Source: Bacillaceae bacterium UBA7792 (GTDB taxonomy: Bacteria; Bacillota; Bacilli; Bacillales; Cytobacillaceae). Taken from it: a DNA stretch of 11,802 nucleotides. The number at the start of each line of letters is the position of its first letter. Position 1 is the stretch's first letter. The stretch lies in NCBI GenBank assembly GCA_002480735.1, contig DLCS01000018.1, forward strand, positions 1 to 11,802, in the 5' to 3' direction. Both the position numbers and the translations under genes were made by a program. Positions 1 through 7,242 of the stretch are shown in pieces. The notes beneath the pieces were generated by a model. It made no database searches, was not told the origin of the DNA, and saw only the letters and a list, made by a program, of their open reading frames with translations.

Positions 1-1
1 A

Positions 2-520
2 GGGATTTTTGGAATGAATCATCCGAGCATATTTTATATTAAGACTGCCATCAAAAAACAAATTCGTTCTCTATTAGAGGATGGCCTGGAATGGGTGGTT
101 ATTAGCGGGCAATTAGGGACTGAGCTTTGGGCAGCCGAGGTTGTGTTTGAATTGCAGGATGAGGGTCATCATGAGCTACAGCTTGCTGTCATTACTCCCT
201 TCCTTAATCAAGAGGAGAATTGGAATGACGAGAAGAAAGAATGGTATGAGTCGATCCTTATGCAAGCAGATTATGTGGATTCGATCACAAAGAAACCATA
301 TGAGAAGCCATGGCAATTTCGATTGAGGAATCAGTTTTTGCTAGAAAAGAGTGATGGTCTTATTCTTTTCTATGACTCGGAGCGAGAAGGAAGTCCTAAA
401 TATTTGTATGAGTCGGCTTTAAACTATCAACAACAATACGATTATCAAATTTATTTCATTGATTTTTTTGATTTACAAGAGATTGTGGAAGAAGAACAGA
501 TAAAAAAGATGGATTTCTAA
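2..520 (+). CDS. ypsA: YpsA, SLOG-fold DUF1273 protein (5' end outside window)
   Basis: The frame is open from base 2 (residues GIF) through the ATG at 14 to TAA at 518-520, giving 172 visible codons. From memory, B. subtilis YpsA has about 180 residues and an equivalent GIF segment before the first helix, so the true start lies just upstream of the window and the ATG at 14 is internal. Visible family features are the [13 protein letters not shown] segment (the nucleotide-binding SLOG-type loop), the VITPF strand and the [19 protein letters not shown] segment. YpsA has been linked in Firmicutes to cell-division control and stress survival; the bound ligand is not settled. Its place directly before gpsB, the usual Bacillus order, supports the call. 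The C-terminus ends in an acidic stretch and KKMDF. Confidence 0.93.
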   Translation, partial: GIFGMNHPSIFYIKTAIKKQIRSLLEDGLEWVVISGQLGTELWAAEVVFELQDEGHHELQLAVITPFLNQEENWNDEKKEWYESILMQADYVDSITKKPYEKPWQFRLRNQFLLEKSDGLILFYDSEREGSPKYLYESALNYQQQYDYQIYFIDFFDLQEIVEEEQIKKMDF

Positions 521-549
521 ATTGATTATGTTATCCTACATAAGAAAAA

Positions 550-578
550 TTGACAAAGCTACATATATTTGAAAAAAT
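550..578 (+). promoter_or_regulatory. possible sigma-A promoter for gpsB
   Basis: A perfect TTGACA at 550-555 is followed after 17 bp by AAAAAT at 573-578 (4 of 6 to TATAAT). The site is in the 92-bp gap between ypsA and gpsB. The -35 is strong but the -10 is poor, so gpsB may instead be read mainly through from ypsA. Confidence 0.4.
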
Positions 579-612
579 AAGAATAACGATTGGCGTAGTT
601 GAGGTGATAGTC

Positions 613-921
613 ATGATTACGGATAAAATTAGATTAACAGCTAAGGATATATTGGAAAAAGAGTTTAAAACTGCAATGCGTGGTTACAAGCCAGAAGATG
701 TTGATAAATTTTTGGATATAATCATTAAGGATTATGAAACGATGCAAGCAGAAATTGATGAGCTTAGGCAGGAAAATGCAAGATTGAAGAGACTTGCGGA
801 GGAGTCTTCTAAACGGCCCGCGCCTACACCAGCTAGCACTGCAGGAACCACTAATTTTGATATTTTGAAAAGACTCTCAAATTTAGAAAAGCACGTATTT
901 GGAAGTAAGCTGTACGATTGA
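613..921 (+). CDS. gpsB: GpsB, DivIVA-like cell-division regulator
   Basis: A 102-residue cytoplasmic adaptor that shuttles between side wall and septum and links penicillin-binding proteins to the division machinery. The ATG at 613 was chosen because AGGTGA at 602-607 sits 5 bp upstream and because the protein then begins [18 protein letters not shown], as in B. subtilis GpsB; an upstream ATG-less extension to 550 would add 21 unrelated residues. The N-terminal DivIVA-like domain (about 1-65) keeps Tyr25, Asp31 and Asp35 in [12 protein letters not shown], the groove that binds PBP tails. A coiled coil (about 36-68) is followed by a Pro/Ala/Thr-rich linker (about 70-80) and the conserved C-terminal oligomerisation segment [18 protein letters not shown]. 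Length is close to the usual 98. Confidence 0.97.
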   Translation: MITDKIRLTAKDILEKEFKTAMRGYKPEDVDKFLDIIIKDYETMQAEIDELRQENARLKRLAEESSKRPAPTPASTAGTTNFDILKRLSNLEKHVFGSKLYD

Positions 922-952
922 AGAGACGCTTCCTCTTTACCATTATTAAACA

Positions 953-981
953 TTGCTTTTTGCTAAAAACTTTCATATAAT
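953..981 (+). promoter_or_regulatory. sigma-A promoter of rnpB
   Basis: TTGCTT at 953-958 (4 of 6) and TATAAT at 976-981 (6 of 6) are separated by exactly 17 bp. The predicted start is about 988, roughly 10 bases before the mature 5' end, consistent with a short leader that is trimmed off. Confidence 0.85.
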
Positions 982-997
982 AAGCAATGTAGCATTT

Positions 998-1408
998 GTT
1001 AATAGCGTTCGGGTAATCGCTGCAAGGAGCTTACAGCAAATTGTAGAGGAAAGTCCATGCTCGCACAAGCTGAGATGCTTGTAGTGTTCGTGCCTAGCGA
1101 AGTCATAAGCTAGGGCAGAAGAGGAATCTTCTGACGGCAGGGAAAATGCCTAAGTCCTTTGGATATGGCATGACTACCTTTAATGTGCCACAGTGACGTA
1201 GCCTGTTCAGAAATGAATAGGGTGGAACGAGGTAAACCCCGCGAGCGAGAAACCCAAATTATGGTAGGGGCACTTTCTCTAAGGAAATGAACGAGGAGAA
1301 GGACAGATTCACTTGAATCTGTAGATAGATGATTACCACCGGAGTACAAGACGGGAGTCGCTTGTAGTACGAAGGTACAAAACATGGCTTACAGAACGTT
1401 ATTCATAA
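998..1408 (+). ncRNA. rnpB: RNase P RNA, type B (Bacillus class)
   Basis: The catalytic RNA of RNase P, which cuts the 5' leader from precursor tRNAs. Hallmarks seen in order are GCGTTCGGGTAATCGCTGCA near the 5' end, GAGGAAAGTCCATGCTCGCAC at about 1046-1066, the TGACGGCAGG segment near 1132, CCACAGTGACG near 1189, GGTAAACCCC with GCGAGCGAGAAACCCAAAT at 1231-1259, and ACAGAACGTT at 1391-1400. Helix P1 is formed by 1001-1009 (AATAGCGTT) pairing with 1395-1403 (AACGTTATT), with one G-U pair. The ends are set from P1 and are good to a few bases. Length of about 410 matches the roughly 400-nt B. subtilis RNA. It lies between gpsB and the ypsC region as in B. subtilis. Confidence 0.97.
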
Positions 1409-1426
1409 CAAGCATAAGTGGATACG

Positions 1427-1455
1427 AAAAAGCTCTCCGTCTTGGAGAGCTTTTC
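1427..1455 (+). terminator. intrinsic terminator of rnpB
   Basis: AGCTCTCC (1431-1438) pairs with GGAGAGCT (1444-1451) around a GTCTT loop. It is extended by A/T pairs and followed by TTTTC, shortly after the mature RNA ends. Confidence 0.9.
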
Positions 1456-1544
1456 TTATAAACTTATAGCTTGTATGAACAAATGCTGCATCTCCCTTCT
1501 GACTTTCTGTTGAGATCTGTCCAAAAAGCGAAAATGAAACATAT

Positions 1545-1574
1545 TTGACATACATAACATTTTAAACATACATA
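1545..1574 (+). promoter_or_regulatory. possible promoter for the PAS-GGDEF-EAL gene
   Basis: A perfect TTGACA at 1545-1550 is followed after 18 bp by TACATA at 1569-1574 (3 of 6). The gene starts at 1644 and rnpB is closed by a terminator at 1455, so a promoter is needed here. The -10 is weak, suggesting regulated expression. Both elements overlap copies of a 10-bp direct repeat (separate entry). Nothing recognisable lies in 1456-1536. Confidence 0.4.
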
Positions 1575-1575
1575 A
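1548..1575. repeat. direct repeat ACATACATAA, 18-bp period
   Basis: ACATACATAA occurs at 1548-1557 and again at 1566-1575, start to start 18 bp. The copies overlap the putative -35 and -10 of the cyclic-di-GMP gene. The spacing is slightly under two helical turns, so this could be a tandem operator, or chance in AT-rich DNA. Confidence 0.6.
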
Positions 1576-1643
1576 GTTTATGGTTAAATGTAGTTAGAAA
1601 TAATAATGCGCATATAGTGAAAACCAGCAATGGAGGTTTTTCT

Positions 1644-3374
1644 GTGTTGAAGGACGACTTAGTGAGGAAAGTCGGTTGCAAAGACGTGCTAAATGAGAGG
1701 CAGCTCTCAGCAAAGGTTCTTGAAAATATTAGTGAAGGTGTCATCATAGCGGATGAAAAGGGGAGCATTTTATCCGTAAACCCGGCGTTTGAAATCGTTA
1801 CTGGATATAGTGAAGAGGAAGTACTTGGTAAGAATCCGAGCATGTTTCAATCTGGCATTCATGGGCCAGAATTTTACAAGGTAATGTGGGAGGAAATATA
1901 TAGTACAGGAAAGTGGAAGGGTGAAATTTGGAATAAGAAAAAAAATGGGGAAGTATACCCAGAATGGTTAACGATCAGTTCCATTACCGATCAGGATGGA
2001 AAAATTACAAATTTTGTAGCTGTTTTTTCCGATTTAACCGGAAGGAAACATACCGAGGATAAATTAAGAAAATTAGCTCATTATGACACCTTGACAGGTG
2101 TAGCAAATCGTTATTCATTAAATACCCGTTTGGAAAGCTTGATCCAAACTGCTTTGAAATACAAGCAGCAGCTTGCCATTTTGTTCCTTGATCTGGATCG
2201 TTTCAAGCATATAAATGATACCCTTGGCCATAGCTATGGAGATATGCTTCTCAAAGAGGTTTCCCTCCGTTTAAAAGGGCTGATTAAAAACAAGGATATC
2301 ATAGCTAGACTTGGTGGAGACGAGTTTGTCATTGTGCTCACCAATATTAAGCATCCGAAAGAAGCCGTTCATGTGGCAGAGGATATCATCCATTCATTAG
2401 CCCGCTCGTTTTTATTACACCAGCATGAAGTTTACATTTCCACTAGTATTGGAATTAGTTTTTTTCCTCTTGATGGACTTACTATGGAGGCATTATTGCG
2501 CAATGCTGATAAGGCCATGTATAAAGCAAAATCAAGTGGAAAAAATCAATATGAGCTTTATCATCACGAGATGCATAAGAATGAATCAAAGATCATGCAA
2601 ATGGAAGTGCTTTTACGAAAGGCCATTGAAAATGATGAATTCTTTCTAGTTTATCATCCTCAGGTTGATATGAAATCAAAACAAATCGTTGGTGTTGAGG
2701 CTCTTGTGCGCTGGAAGCAGAAGGAACTAGGCATTGTTTCACCTGGAGAGTTTATTCCTTTAGCAGAAGAAACGGGGCTCATTATTCCAATTAGTGAATG
2801 GGTGATCAAGAAGGCCTGTGAGGATATTTTAAATATTCATCTCAAAGGGTATTCAAATATGTATGTTAGCATAAATATTTCAGCATTGCACTTTAACCAT
2901 GATTCCTTTTTTAGATCAATTGAAGCCATATTTGATCAGGTGAATGTTGATCCACGTGCAGTTGAATTCGAGCTGACGGAGAGTATGATTATGCCGAATG
3001 CATCGGAAACCATTGGCAAGCTAGTCAAGCTTAAGAAGCTTGGTATTAAGCTATCCATCGATGATTTTGGAACTGGCTATTCATCATTAAGCTATTTGAA
3101 TCGTTTTCCGCTTGACACATTAAAAATTGATAAGAGTTTTATTGGAAAATTAGGAATTTATCAAGATGATTCTTCGATTGTAGAAGCGATCATTTCCATT
3201 GCCCATCGCCTAAATTTGAAGATTGTGGCTGAGGGTGTTGAAAATAAGAAGCAAATGGACTTCCTGTCCAGGGAGAACTGTGATCGAATTCAAGGCTTTT
3301 ATATAACAAAGCCGATTCCTTATCCCGAATTGCTGAACTTTCTAGAAAATTGGGATGAAGACCTATTAAATTAA
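1644..3374 (+). CDS. PAS-GGDEF-EAL cyclic-di-GMP signalling protein
   Basis: A 576-residue cytoplasmic protein predicted to make and/or break cyclic-di-GMP under control of a PAS sensor; no membrane segments are visible. The GTG at 1644 was chosen because GGAGG at 1632-1636 sits 7 bp upstream; TTG at 1647 is an alternative, and the in-frame GTG at 1617 lies before this ribosome site. Domains: PAS about 21-134 (GYSEEEVLGKNPS, then GEIWNKKKNGEVY), GGDEF about 143-306 with an intact GGDEF at 224-228, and EAL about 316-566. EAL residues look complete: EAL at 352-354, Asn in SINIS, Glu in ELTES, DDFG at 473-476, Lys494 in LKIDKSF, Glu530 in AEGVE, Gln550 in QGF. Both domains may therefore be active. 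The inhibitory-site RxxD before GGDEF reads KNKD, so product feedback may be weak. The signal sensed by the PAS domain is unknown. ypsC follows after 10 bp. Confidence 0.95.
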   Translation: MLKDDLVRKVGCKDVLNERQLSAKVLENISEGVIIADEKGSILSVNPAFEIVTGYSEEEVLGKNPSMFQSGIHGPEFYKVMWEEIYSTGKWKGEIWNKKKNGEVYPEWLTISSITDQDGKITNFVAVFSDLTGRKHTEDKLRKLAHYDTLTGVANRYSLNTRLESLIQTALKYKQQLAILFLDLDRFKHINDTLGHSYGDMLLKEVSLRLKGLIKNKDIIARLGGDEFVIVLTNIKHPKEAVHVAEDIIHSLARSFLLHQHEVYISTSIGISFFPLDGLTMEALLRNADKAMYKAKSSGKNQYELYHHEMHKNESKIMQMEVLLRKAIENDEFFLVYHPQVDMKSKQIVGVEALVRWKQKELGIVSPGEFIPLAEETGLIIPISEWVIKKACEDILNIHLKGYSNMYVSINISALHFNHDSFFRSIEAIFDQVNVDPRAVEFELTESMIMPNASETIGKLVKLKKLGIKLSIDDFGTGYSSLSYLNRFPLDTLKIDKSFIGKLGIYQDDSSIVEAIISIAHRLNLKIVAEGVENKKQMDFLSRENCDRIQGFYITKPIPYPELLNFLENWDEDLLN

Positions 3375-3384
3375 GGGTGAAGCT

Positions 3385-4530
3385 ATGTCAAAATATCAAC
3401 TAATTGCTACGTCTGCCATGGGATTAGAGGCTCTCGTAGCAAAAGAAGTAAAAGCTTTAGGCTACGAATGTACAGTCGATAATGGTCGCATCAATTTTGA
3501 GGGGGACGAGCTGGCGATTGTCCGTAGTAATCTTTGGCTTAGAACAGCAGATAGAATTAAGCTGAAGGTCGGGGAGTTCAAGGCAACGACCTTTGATGAG
3601 CTTTTTGAAAAAACGAAGGCTCTACCATGGGAGCAATTTCTTCCTGAAAATGCTGAATTTCCTGTATCAGGGAAATCTGTAAAATCTAAATTATTTAGTG
3701 TTTCTGATTGTCAGGCGATTGTCAAGAAAGCGATCGTAGAAAGATTAAGAAATAAATATAAAAAAACAGGCTGGTTTGAAGAAAATGGTCCTCTTTTTAA
3801 GATTGAGGTTTCGTTGCTCAAAGATACGGCATTAATCAGTATTGATTGTTCTGGTGCTGGACTACATAAAAGAGGCTATCGGGCAGGTCAAGGGGAGGCA
3901 CCAATTAAGGAAACGCTGGCGGCGGCTCTTGTCATGTTAACGAATTGGACCCCGGAACGCCCCTTTGTTGATCCCTTTTGTGGGTCTGGTACGATTCCGA
4001 TCGAAGCAGCGTTAATGGGTCAGAACATTGCACCTGGCTTTAATCGTGAATTTGTATCAGAGGCCTGGGAGTGGATTTCAGAGCAAACATGGGAAGAAGG
4101 AAGGAATGAAGCGGAGGATTTAGCAAACTATGATCAGCCGTTAGACATTACCGGTTCTGATCTCGATCATCGGATGGTCAAAATTGCGAGTGAAAATGCA
4201 TTTGAGGCTGGGCTCGGTGACCTGATTACCTTCAAACAAATGCAGGTAAGGGATTTCCACACGACGAAGGAATATGGCGTCATTGTAGGGAATCCACCCT
4301 ATGGAGAAAGACTGGGTGAAAAGGAAGCTGTTGAGAATATGTATCGAGAAATGGGGCTGGCGCTCGCACCATATGAGACCTGGTCTGTCTACATACTGAC
4401 CTCAAACGAGAATTTTGAAGCTTGCTACGGGAAACCAGCGACTAAAAAGAGAAAGCTCTTTAACGGCTTCATCAAGACAGACTACTATCAATATTGGGGA
4501 AAGAGACCTCCGAGAAACAACAGGGAATAA
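3385..4530 (+). CDS. ypsC: YpsC, THUMP-domain class I rRNA N2-guanine methyltransferase
   Basis: A 381-residue SAM-dependent RNA methyltransferase resembling the N-terminal methyltransferase half of E. coli RlmL, which makes m2G2445 in 23S rRNA. The exact base in this organism is inferred from that family. The N-terminal ferredoxin-like and THUMP region covers about 1-155 (MGLEALVAKEVKALGYE is the usual start). The Rossmann methyltransferase domain follows: motif I DPFCGSGTIPIEAAL at 196-210 binds SAM, GSDLD at 257-261 is the acidic motif, and NPPYGERLG at 303-311 is the catalytic motif IV typical of N2-guanine or N6-adenine enzymes. Length matches the roughly 385-residue Bacillus homologue. 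GGGTGA at 3375-3380, directly after the previous stop, serves as ribosome site, so translation with the upstream cyclic-di-GMP gene may be coupled. Confidence 0.93.
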   Translation: MSKYQLIATSAMGLEALVAKEVKALGYECTVDNGRINFEGDELAIVRSNLWLRTADRIKLKVGEFKATTFDELFEKTKALPWEQFLPENAEFPVSGKSVKSKLFSVSDCQAIVKKAIVERLRNKYKKTGWFEENGPLFKIEVSLLKDTALISIDCSGAGLHKRGYRAGQGEAPIKETLAAALVMLTNWTPERPFVDPFCGSGTIPIEAALMGQNIAPGFNREFVSEAWEWISEQTWEEGRNEAEDLANYDQPLDITGSDLDHRMVKIASENAFEAGLGDLITFKQMQVRDFHTTKEYGVIVGNPPYGERLGEKEAVENMYREMGLALAPYETWSVYILTSNENFEACYGKPATKKRKLFNGFIKTDYYQYWGKRPPRNNRE

Positions 4531-4568
4531 ACGCAGTAAATTTTGAATAGAATACTATTGTTATGAAA

Positions 4569-4605
4569 GGCTCTTTCTAACGGATTATGGTTATGTGGAA
4601 GAGCC
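4569..4605 (+). repeat. inverted repeat between ypsC and the 59-codon gene
   Basis: GGCTCTTTC (4569-4577) pairs with GGAAGAGCC (4597-4605), nine pairs with one G-U, around a 19-base loop. No T-run follows, so it is a poor terminator. It may be a processing or stabilising hairpin, or chance. Confidence 0.4.
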
Positions 4606-4634
4606 ATATCAAAAATGGAGATGGAGGATTGACA

Positions 4635-4814
4635 ATGAGGTATTCTATTTTAGACTTTAATTCGATTGAACGTGCTCTAGCTGTTTCTATTGAAGCGCTT
4701 GGACATGAGGGGGATGAAACATCCCATCGTCTTGCGAGAGAACAGCTGATAAATGCTCGAGAAGAATTAAAGCGAGCCTTGTCATTTTCCATGTCTCATA
4801 TAAACGGACAATAG
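4635..4814 (+). CDS. small hypothetical protein, 59 residues
   Basis: Not recognised. The ATG at 4635 was chosen because GGAGG at 4623-4627 sits 7 bp upstream; the frame is open further 5' but without a ribosome site. The product (MRYSILDFNSIERALAVSIE at its start) is soluble, with no signal peptide, no membrane segment and no cysteine. It looks mostly helical, with an amphipathic stretch rich in Arg/Glu in the second half (HRLAREQLINAREELKRAL) that could form a short coiled coil or helical hairpin. It lies 104 bp after ypsC and before a weak terminator, in a spot where small Bacillus genes are common. The good ribosome site and sensible codon use make it likely real. Confidence 0.65.
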   Translation: MRYSILDFNSIERALAVSIEALGHEGDETSHRLAREQLINAREELKRALSFSMSHINGQ

Positions 4815-4840
4815 GACGACAAAACCATATTAGAAGGGGG

Positions 4841-4880
4841 CTGACTCTCGAATCAAACAAGAGGCAGTCTTTTTTCTTTT
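4841..4880 (+). terminator. probable intrinsic terminator after the 59-codon gene
   Basis: CTGACTC (4841-4847) pairs with GAGGCAG (4861-4867) with one internal A-G mismatch, followed by a T-rich run (TCTTTTTTCTTTTTC, 4868-4882). The stem is imperfect but the T-run is strong. Confidence 0.55.
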
Positions 4881-4887
4881 TCTTGAT

Positions 4888-4942
4888 GGTACCTGGTACC
4901 GCCAGTAGACAAATAGGCAAATTTGTCCACGTGGGGTGGACA
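4888..4942. repeat. cluster of three palindromic repeats before ypvA
   Basis: Within 55 bp there are GGTACC-T-GGTACC (4888-4900), an inverted repeat GACAAAT (4908-4914) / ATTTGTC (4921-4927) with a 6-base loop, and an inverted repeat TGTCCAC (4924-4930) / GTGGACA (4936-4942) with a 5-base loop. The last two share 4924-4927 and cannot both form in RNA. It may be a degraded short interspersed palindromic element or an RNA switch in the ypvA leader; neither can be shown from one copy. Confidence 0.5.
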
Positions 4943-4961
4943 GTGAGTTAGGGAGGATACG

Positions 4962-6875
4962 ATGCAAACGAGGTTACCTTTTTCGGTTTCGAAGTCAGAA
5001 ACCTTTATAGATAAGTTAGGAGAATGGATCGGTGATGTGTTTTACGACATTTTGCCAGAGGCGGGATTTGAGCTAAGGGATGAGCAGATCTATATGGCCT
5101 TTCAGTTAGAAAAGGCATTTAAGGAAAAGAAGGTTATTTTTGCAGAGGCAGGAGTCGGAACAGGAAAGACGATTGTCTACCTCCTATACGCCATTTGTTA
5201 TGCTCGATATACGAATAAGCCGGCTATCATTGCCTGTGCTGACGAAACCCTCATAGAACAATTGGTAAAAAAAGAAGGGGACATTGCCCGGCTTGAAAAA
5301 GCGTTGGATCTCAATATCGATGTCCGTCTTGCAAAATCCAGGGATCAATACCTTTGTCTTAATAAGCTAGACAAGTTGGTCACAGAGGGTGAGCCTTTTA
5401 GCACCGTGTATGACAGTCTCCCTGATTTTGTCCATCAAGAATCTTCCATGCAATCCTACCGGCATTATGGAGATAGAAAGGATTACCCTGAATTAACGAA
5501 TGAGGAGTGGGCCGGGATAGGCTGGGACCCCTTGCAGGATTGCTTTACCTGTGACCAAAGGCATCGCTGCGGCCAAACCCTTCATCGAGACTATTACCGT
5601 AATGCCAGAGATTTAATCATTTGCTCCCATGATTTCTATATGGAGCATGTATGGACAAAGGAATCTCGCAAAAGAGAAGGCCAATTGCCGCTATTGCCAG
5701 AGAGCTCCTGCGTGGTCTATGATGAGGGACATCTGCTTGAATATGCCAGTCAAAAGGCACTAACCTATCGCTTTTCAGAGCTGACATTGGAAACACTCCT
5801 CACGAGACTAATGGAGAATAATGTGCGGGAGAGGACCCTTCATATTATCGATGAAGCCCTCGTTGAAAATGAACGGTTTTTTCAAGCATTAGCACATGCA
5901 TCTGTAAAAAGTACAGATTCAGATAAACACGCTGTAGTGAAGACAAGGGAGATCCTAAGTTGCGGCAAAAACCTACAGCAGCTTCTCTTATTTCTCGAGG
6001 AAGAGCTTGTTTTTGAAAGCGAAATGTATGTCATAAACGAATATGATCTCAAAATTGTGGAAGAGTATTTAGAACAGATTACGTATTCTTTATCTCTTTT
6101 TCTTAAGGAATTAAAGGGGATCATTTGGTTTGAGGAAAACAACGAAGAGAGAACCTTAGTCATCATGCCGAGAATGGTTGAGGACATCTTGAGAGAAGAA
6201 GTCTTTTCACAAAGAAAACCATTTGTTTTTTCATCTGCTACCCTTTCTGAAAATGGCTCCTTTGAGTATATTGCAGGCAGCCTTGGAATTAAGGATTATC
6301 TTTCGTTCTCTGTTGCTTCTCCATTTGATTATGATGAGAATATGGAGATCAGAATGCCTGTTTTCTCAAACGGCTTAGAGGAGAAGCTCGCCTATACATT
6401 AGAAAGTTTGCAGGCGTCAAATGGGAGAGGTCTTGTGCTCTTTACGAACGACGAGGATATGGTGAACTTTAAGGAATATGCTGTAGGAAAAACCAATTTT
6501 CCTCTGTATTTTGAAGGGGATGCTGAAATCAGTACATTGGTGTCTCATTTTCAAAATGACGAGGCTTCTGTTCTTTGCTCGACTCATCTATGGGAGGGGC
6601 TCGATGTTCCTGGACCATCTCTAGAAAATGTCATCATCTTTGACCTGCCGTTCCCGCCTCATGACCCTGTCTTTACGACCAAGCGGGAAGGAACCGACCA
6701 TCCGTTTGAAGAAGTGGACATGCCTTATATGATTCTTCGCCTGAGACAAGGAATTGGTCGCCTCATTCGGACCCATGAGGATAAAGGGAAGGTTCACATA
6801 TTGGTCAATGAGGACATCGATCAGCAAACGATTGAAAAAATAAAACAGGTTTTACCGACGGAAGTTACTATCTAA
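4962..6875 (+). CDS. ypvA: YpvA, DinG/XPD-like superfamily 2 DNA helicase
   Basis: A 637-residue ATP-dependent 5'-3' DNA helicase of the DinG/XPD family, close in length to B. subtilis YpvA. Walker A AGVGTGKT is at 63-70. Cys132, Cys194, Cys197 and Cys203 lie between motifs I and II, the position of the 4Fe-4S cluster in XPD-like helicases, so this is probably an iron-sulfur enzyme. The motif II box is DEGH at 254-257 (a DEAH variant). Motif VI QGIGRLIR is at 596-603. There is no N-terminal exonuclease domain, unlike Bacillus DinG. Family members act in DNA repair and on unusual DNA structures; the precise substrate here is unknown. GGGAGG at 4951-4956 sits 5 bp before the ATG. The gene is flanked by terminators on both sides, so it is probably transcribed alone, but no convincing promoter was found upstream. 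Confidence 0.93.
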   Translation: MQTRLPFSVSKSETFIDKLGEWIGDVFYDILPEAGFELRDEQIYMAFQLEKAFKEKKVIFAEAGVGTGKTIVYLLYAICYARYTNKPAIIACADETLIEQLVKKEGDIARLEKALDLNIDVRLAKSRDQYLCLNKLDKLVTEGEPFSTVYDSLPDFVHQESSMQSYRHYGDRKDYPELTNEEWAGIGWDPLQDCFTCDQRHRCGQTLHRDYYRNARDLIICSHDFYMEHVWTKESRKREGQLPLLPESSCVVYDEGHLLEYASQKALTYRFSELTLETLLTRLMENNVRERTLHIIDEALVENERFFQALAHASVKSTDSDKHAVVKTREILSCGKNLQQLLLFLEEELVFESEMYVINEYDLKIVEEYLEQITYSLSLFLKELKGIIWFEENNEERTLVIMPRMVEDILREEVFSQRKPFVFSSATLSENGSFEYIAGSLGIKDYLSFSVASPFDYDENMEIRMPVFSNGLEEKLAYTLESLQASNGRGLVLFTNDEDMVNFKEYAVGKTNFPLYFEGDAEISTLVSHFQNDEASVLCSTHLWEGLDVPGPSLENVIIFDLPFPPHDPVFTTKREGTDHPFEEVDMPYMILRLRQGIGRLIRTHEDKGKVHILVNEDIDQQTIEKIKQVLPTEVTI

Positions 6876-6883
6876 ACAAAAGA

Positions 6884-6915
6884 AGAGACAGCCCGCCGGC
6901 TGTCTCTCTCCTTTA
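6884..6915. terminator. bidirectional terminator between ypvA and the minus-strand operon
   Basis: AGAGACAGCC (6884-6893) pairs perfectly with GGCTGTCTCT (6898-6907) around a CGCC loop. The bases after it are T-rich on both strands (CTCCTTTA rightward, TCTTTTGTTT leftward). It lies between two convergent genes and serves both. Confidence 0.85.
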
Positions 6916-7230
6916 TCTGCCAATGGCCCTTAAGCCATCCTCTGTCATCCTTTCAGGAGTCCATGCTGGCTCCCAAACGAGTTGTACGTCCACCTCATCA
7001 ATCTCTTCCATTTCTTCAACACAATATCTTACACCACTTACGATACTGTCATGAAGCGGGCAGCCTGGAGTTGTCAGAGTCATCGTAATCGCTGCGATCC
7101 GGTCCTCAAGCAAGGAAATATCATAGATCAATCCTAGGTCCACTACATTAATATTTAATTCAGGGTCATAGACTCTTTTCAAGTTTGTACGAATTTTTTC
7201 GATAAGTGCTACTTGTTCTTGTAGATTCAT
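6913..7230 (-). CDS. MIP18/DUF59-family metal-sulfur cluster assembly factor
   Basis: A 105-residue protein of the MIP18/PaaD/SufT-like family, whose members help mature iron-sulfur proteins. The family pattern is complete: YDPELNINVVDLGLIYDI at about 21-38, TTPGCP at 53-58 with the conserved Cys57, and WEPAWTPERMT at about 86-96. A further Cys70 is present. The ATG at 7230 follows AGGAGGG at 7239-7245, which overlaps the stop of the upstream membrane-protein gene (12 bp apart), so it is the last gene of a four-gene operon. It is a single-domain form without the extra cysteine-rich region of PaaD. The client is unknown; the nearby heme/Fe or Fe-S-dependent anaerobic functions are natural candidates by context only. 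Confidence 0.9.
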   Translation of the reverse strand: MNLQEQVALIEKIRTNLKRVYDPELNINVVDLGLIYDISLLEDRIAAITMTLTTPGCPLHDSIVSGVRYCVEEMEEIDEVDVQLVWEPAWTPERMTEDGLRAIGR

Positions 7231-7242
7231 CGTGAATCCCTC

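Noticed and set aside
14..16. ATG as the start of ypsA
   Set aside because: The frame stays open to base 2 and the residues before it (GIF) align with an internal part of known YpsA, so the gene is cut by the window edge.
921..938. Terminator for gpsB (AAGAG / CTCTT)
   Set aside because: The stem is only five pairs and the T-run is three bases, too weak to call.
1110..1385. Open frame on the minus strand
   Set aside because: It lies entirely inside rnpB, has no ribosome site and codes for nothing recognisable.
4815..4961. LexA/SOS box for the helicase gene
   Set aside because: No CGAAC-N4-GTTCG-like site is present; CGAATCAAACAAG near 4849 is not a match.
5882..6187. Open frame on the minus strand
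   Set aside because: It is antisense inside ypvA and looks like a shadow of its codon pattern.
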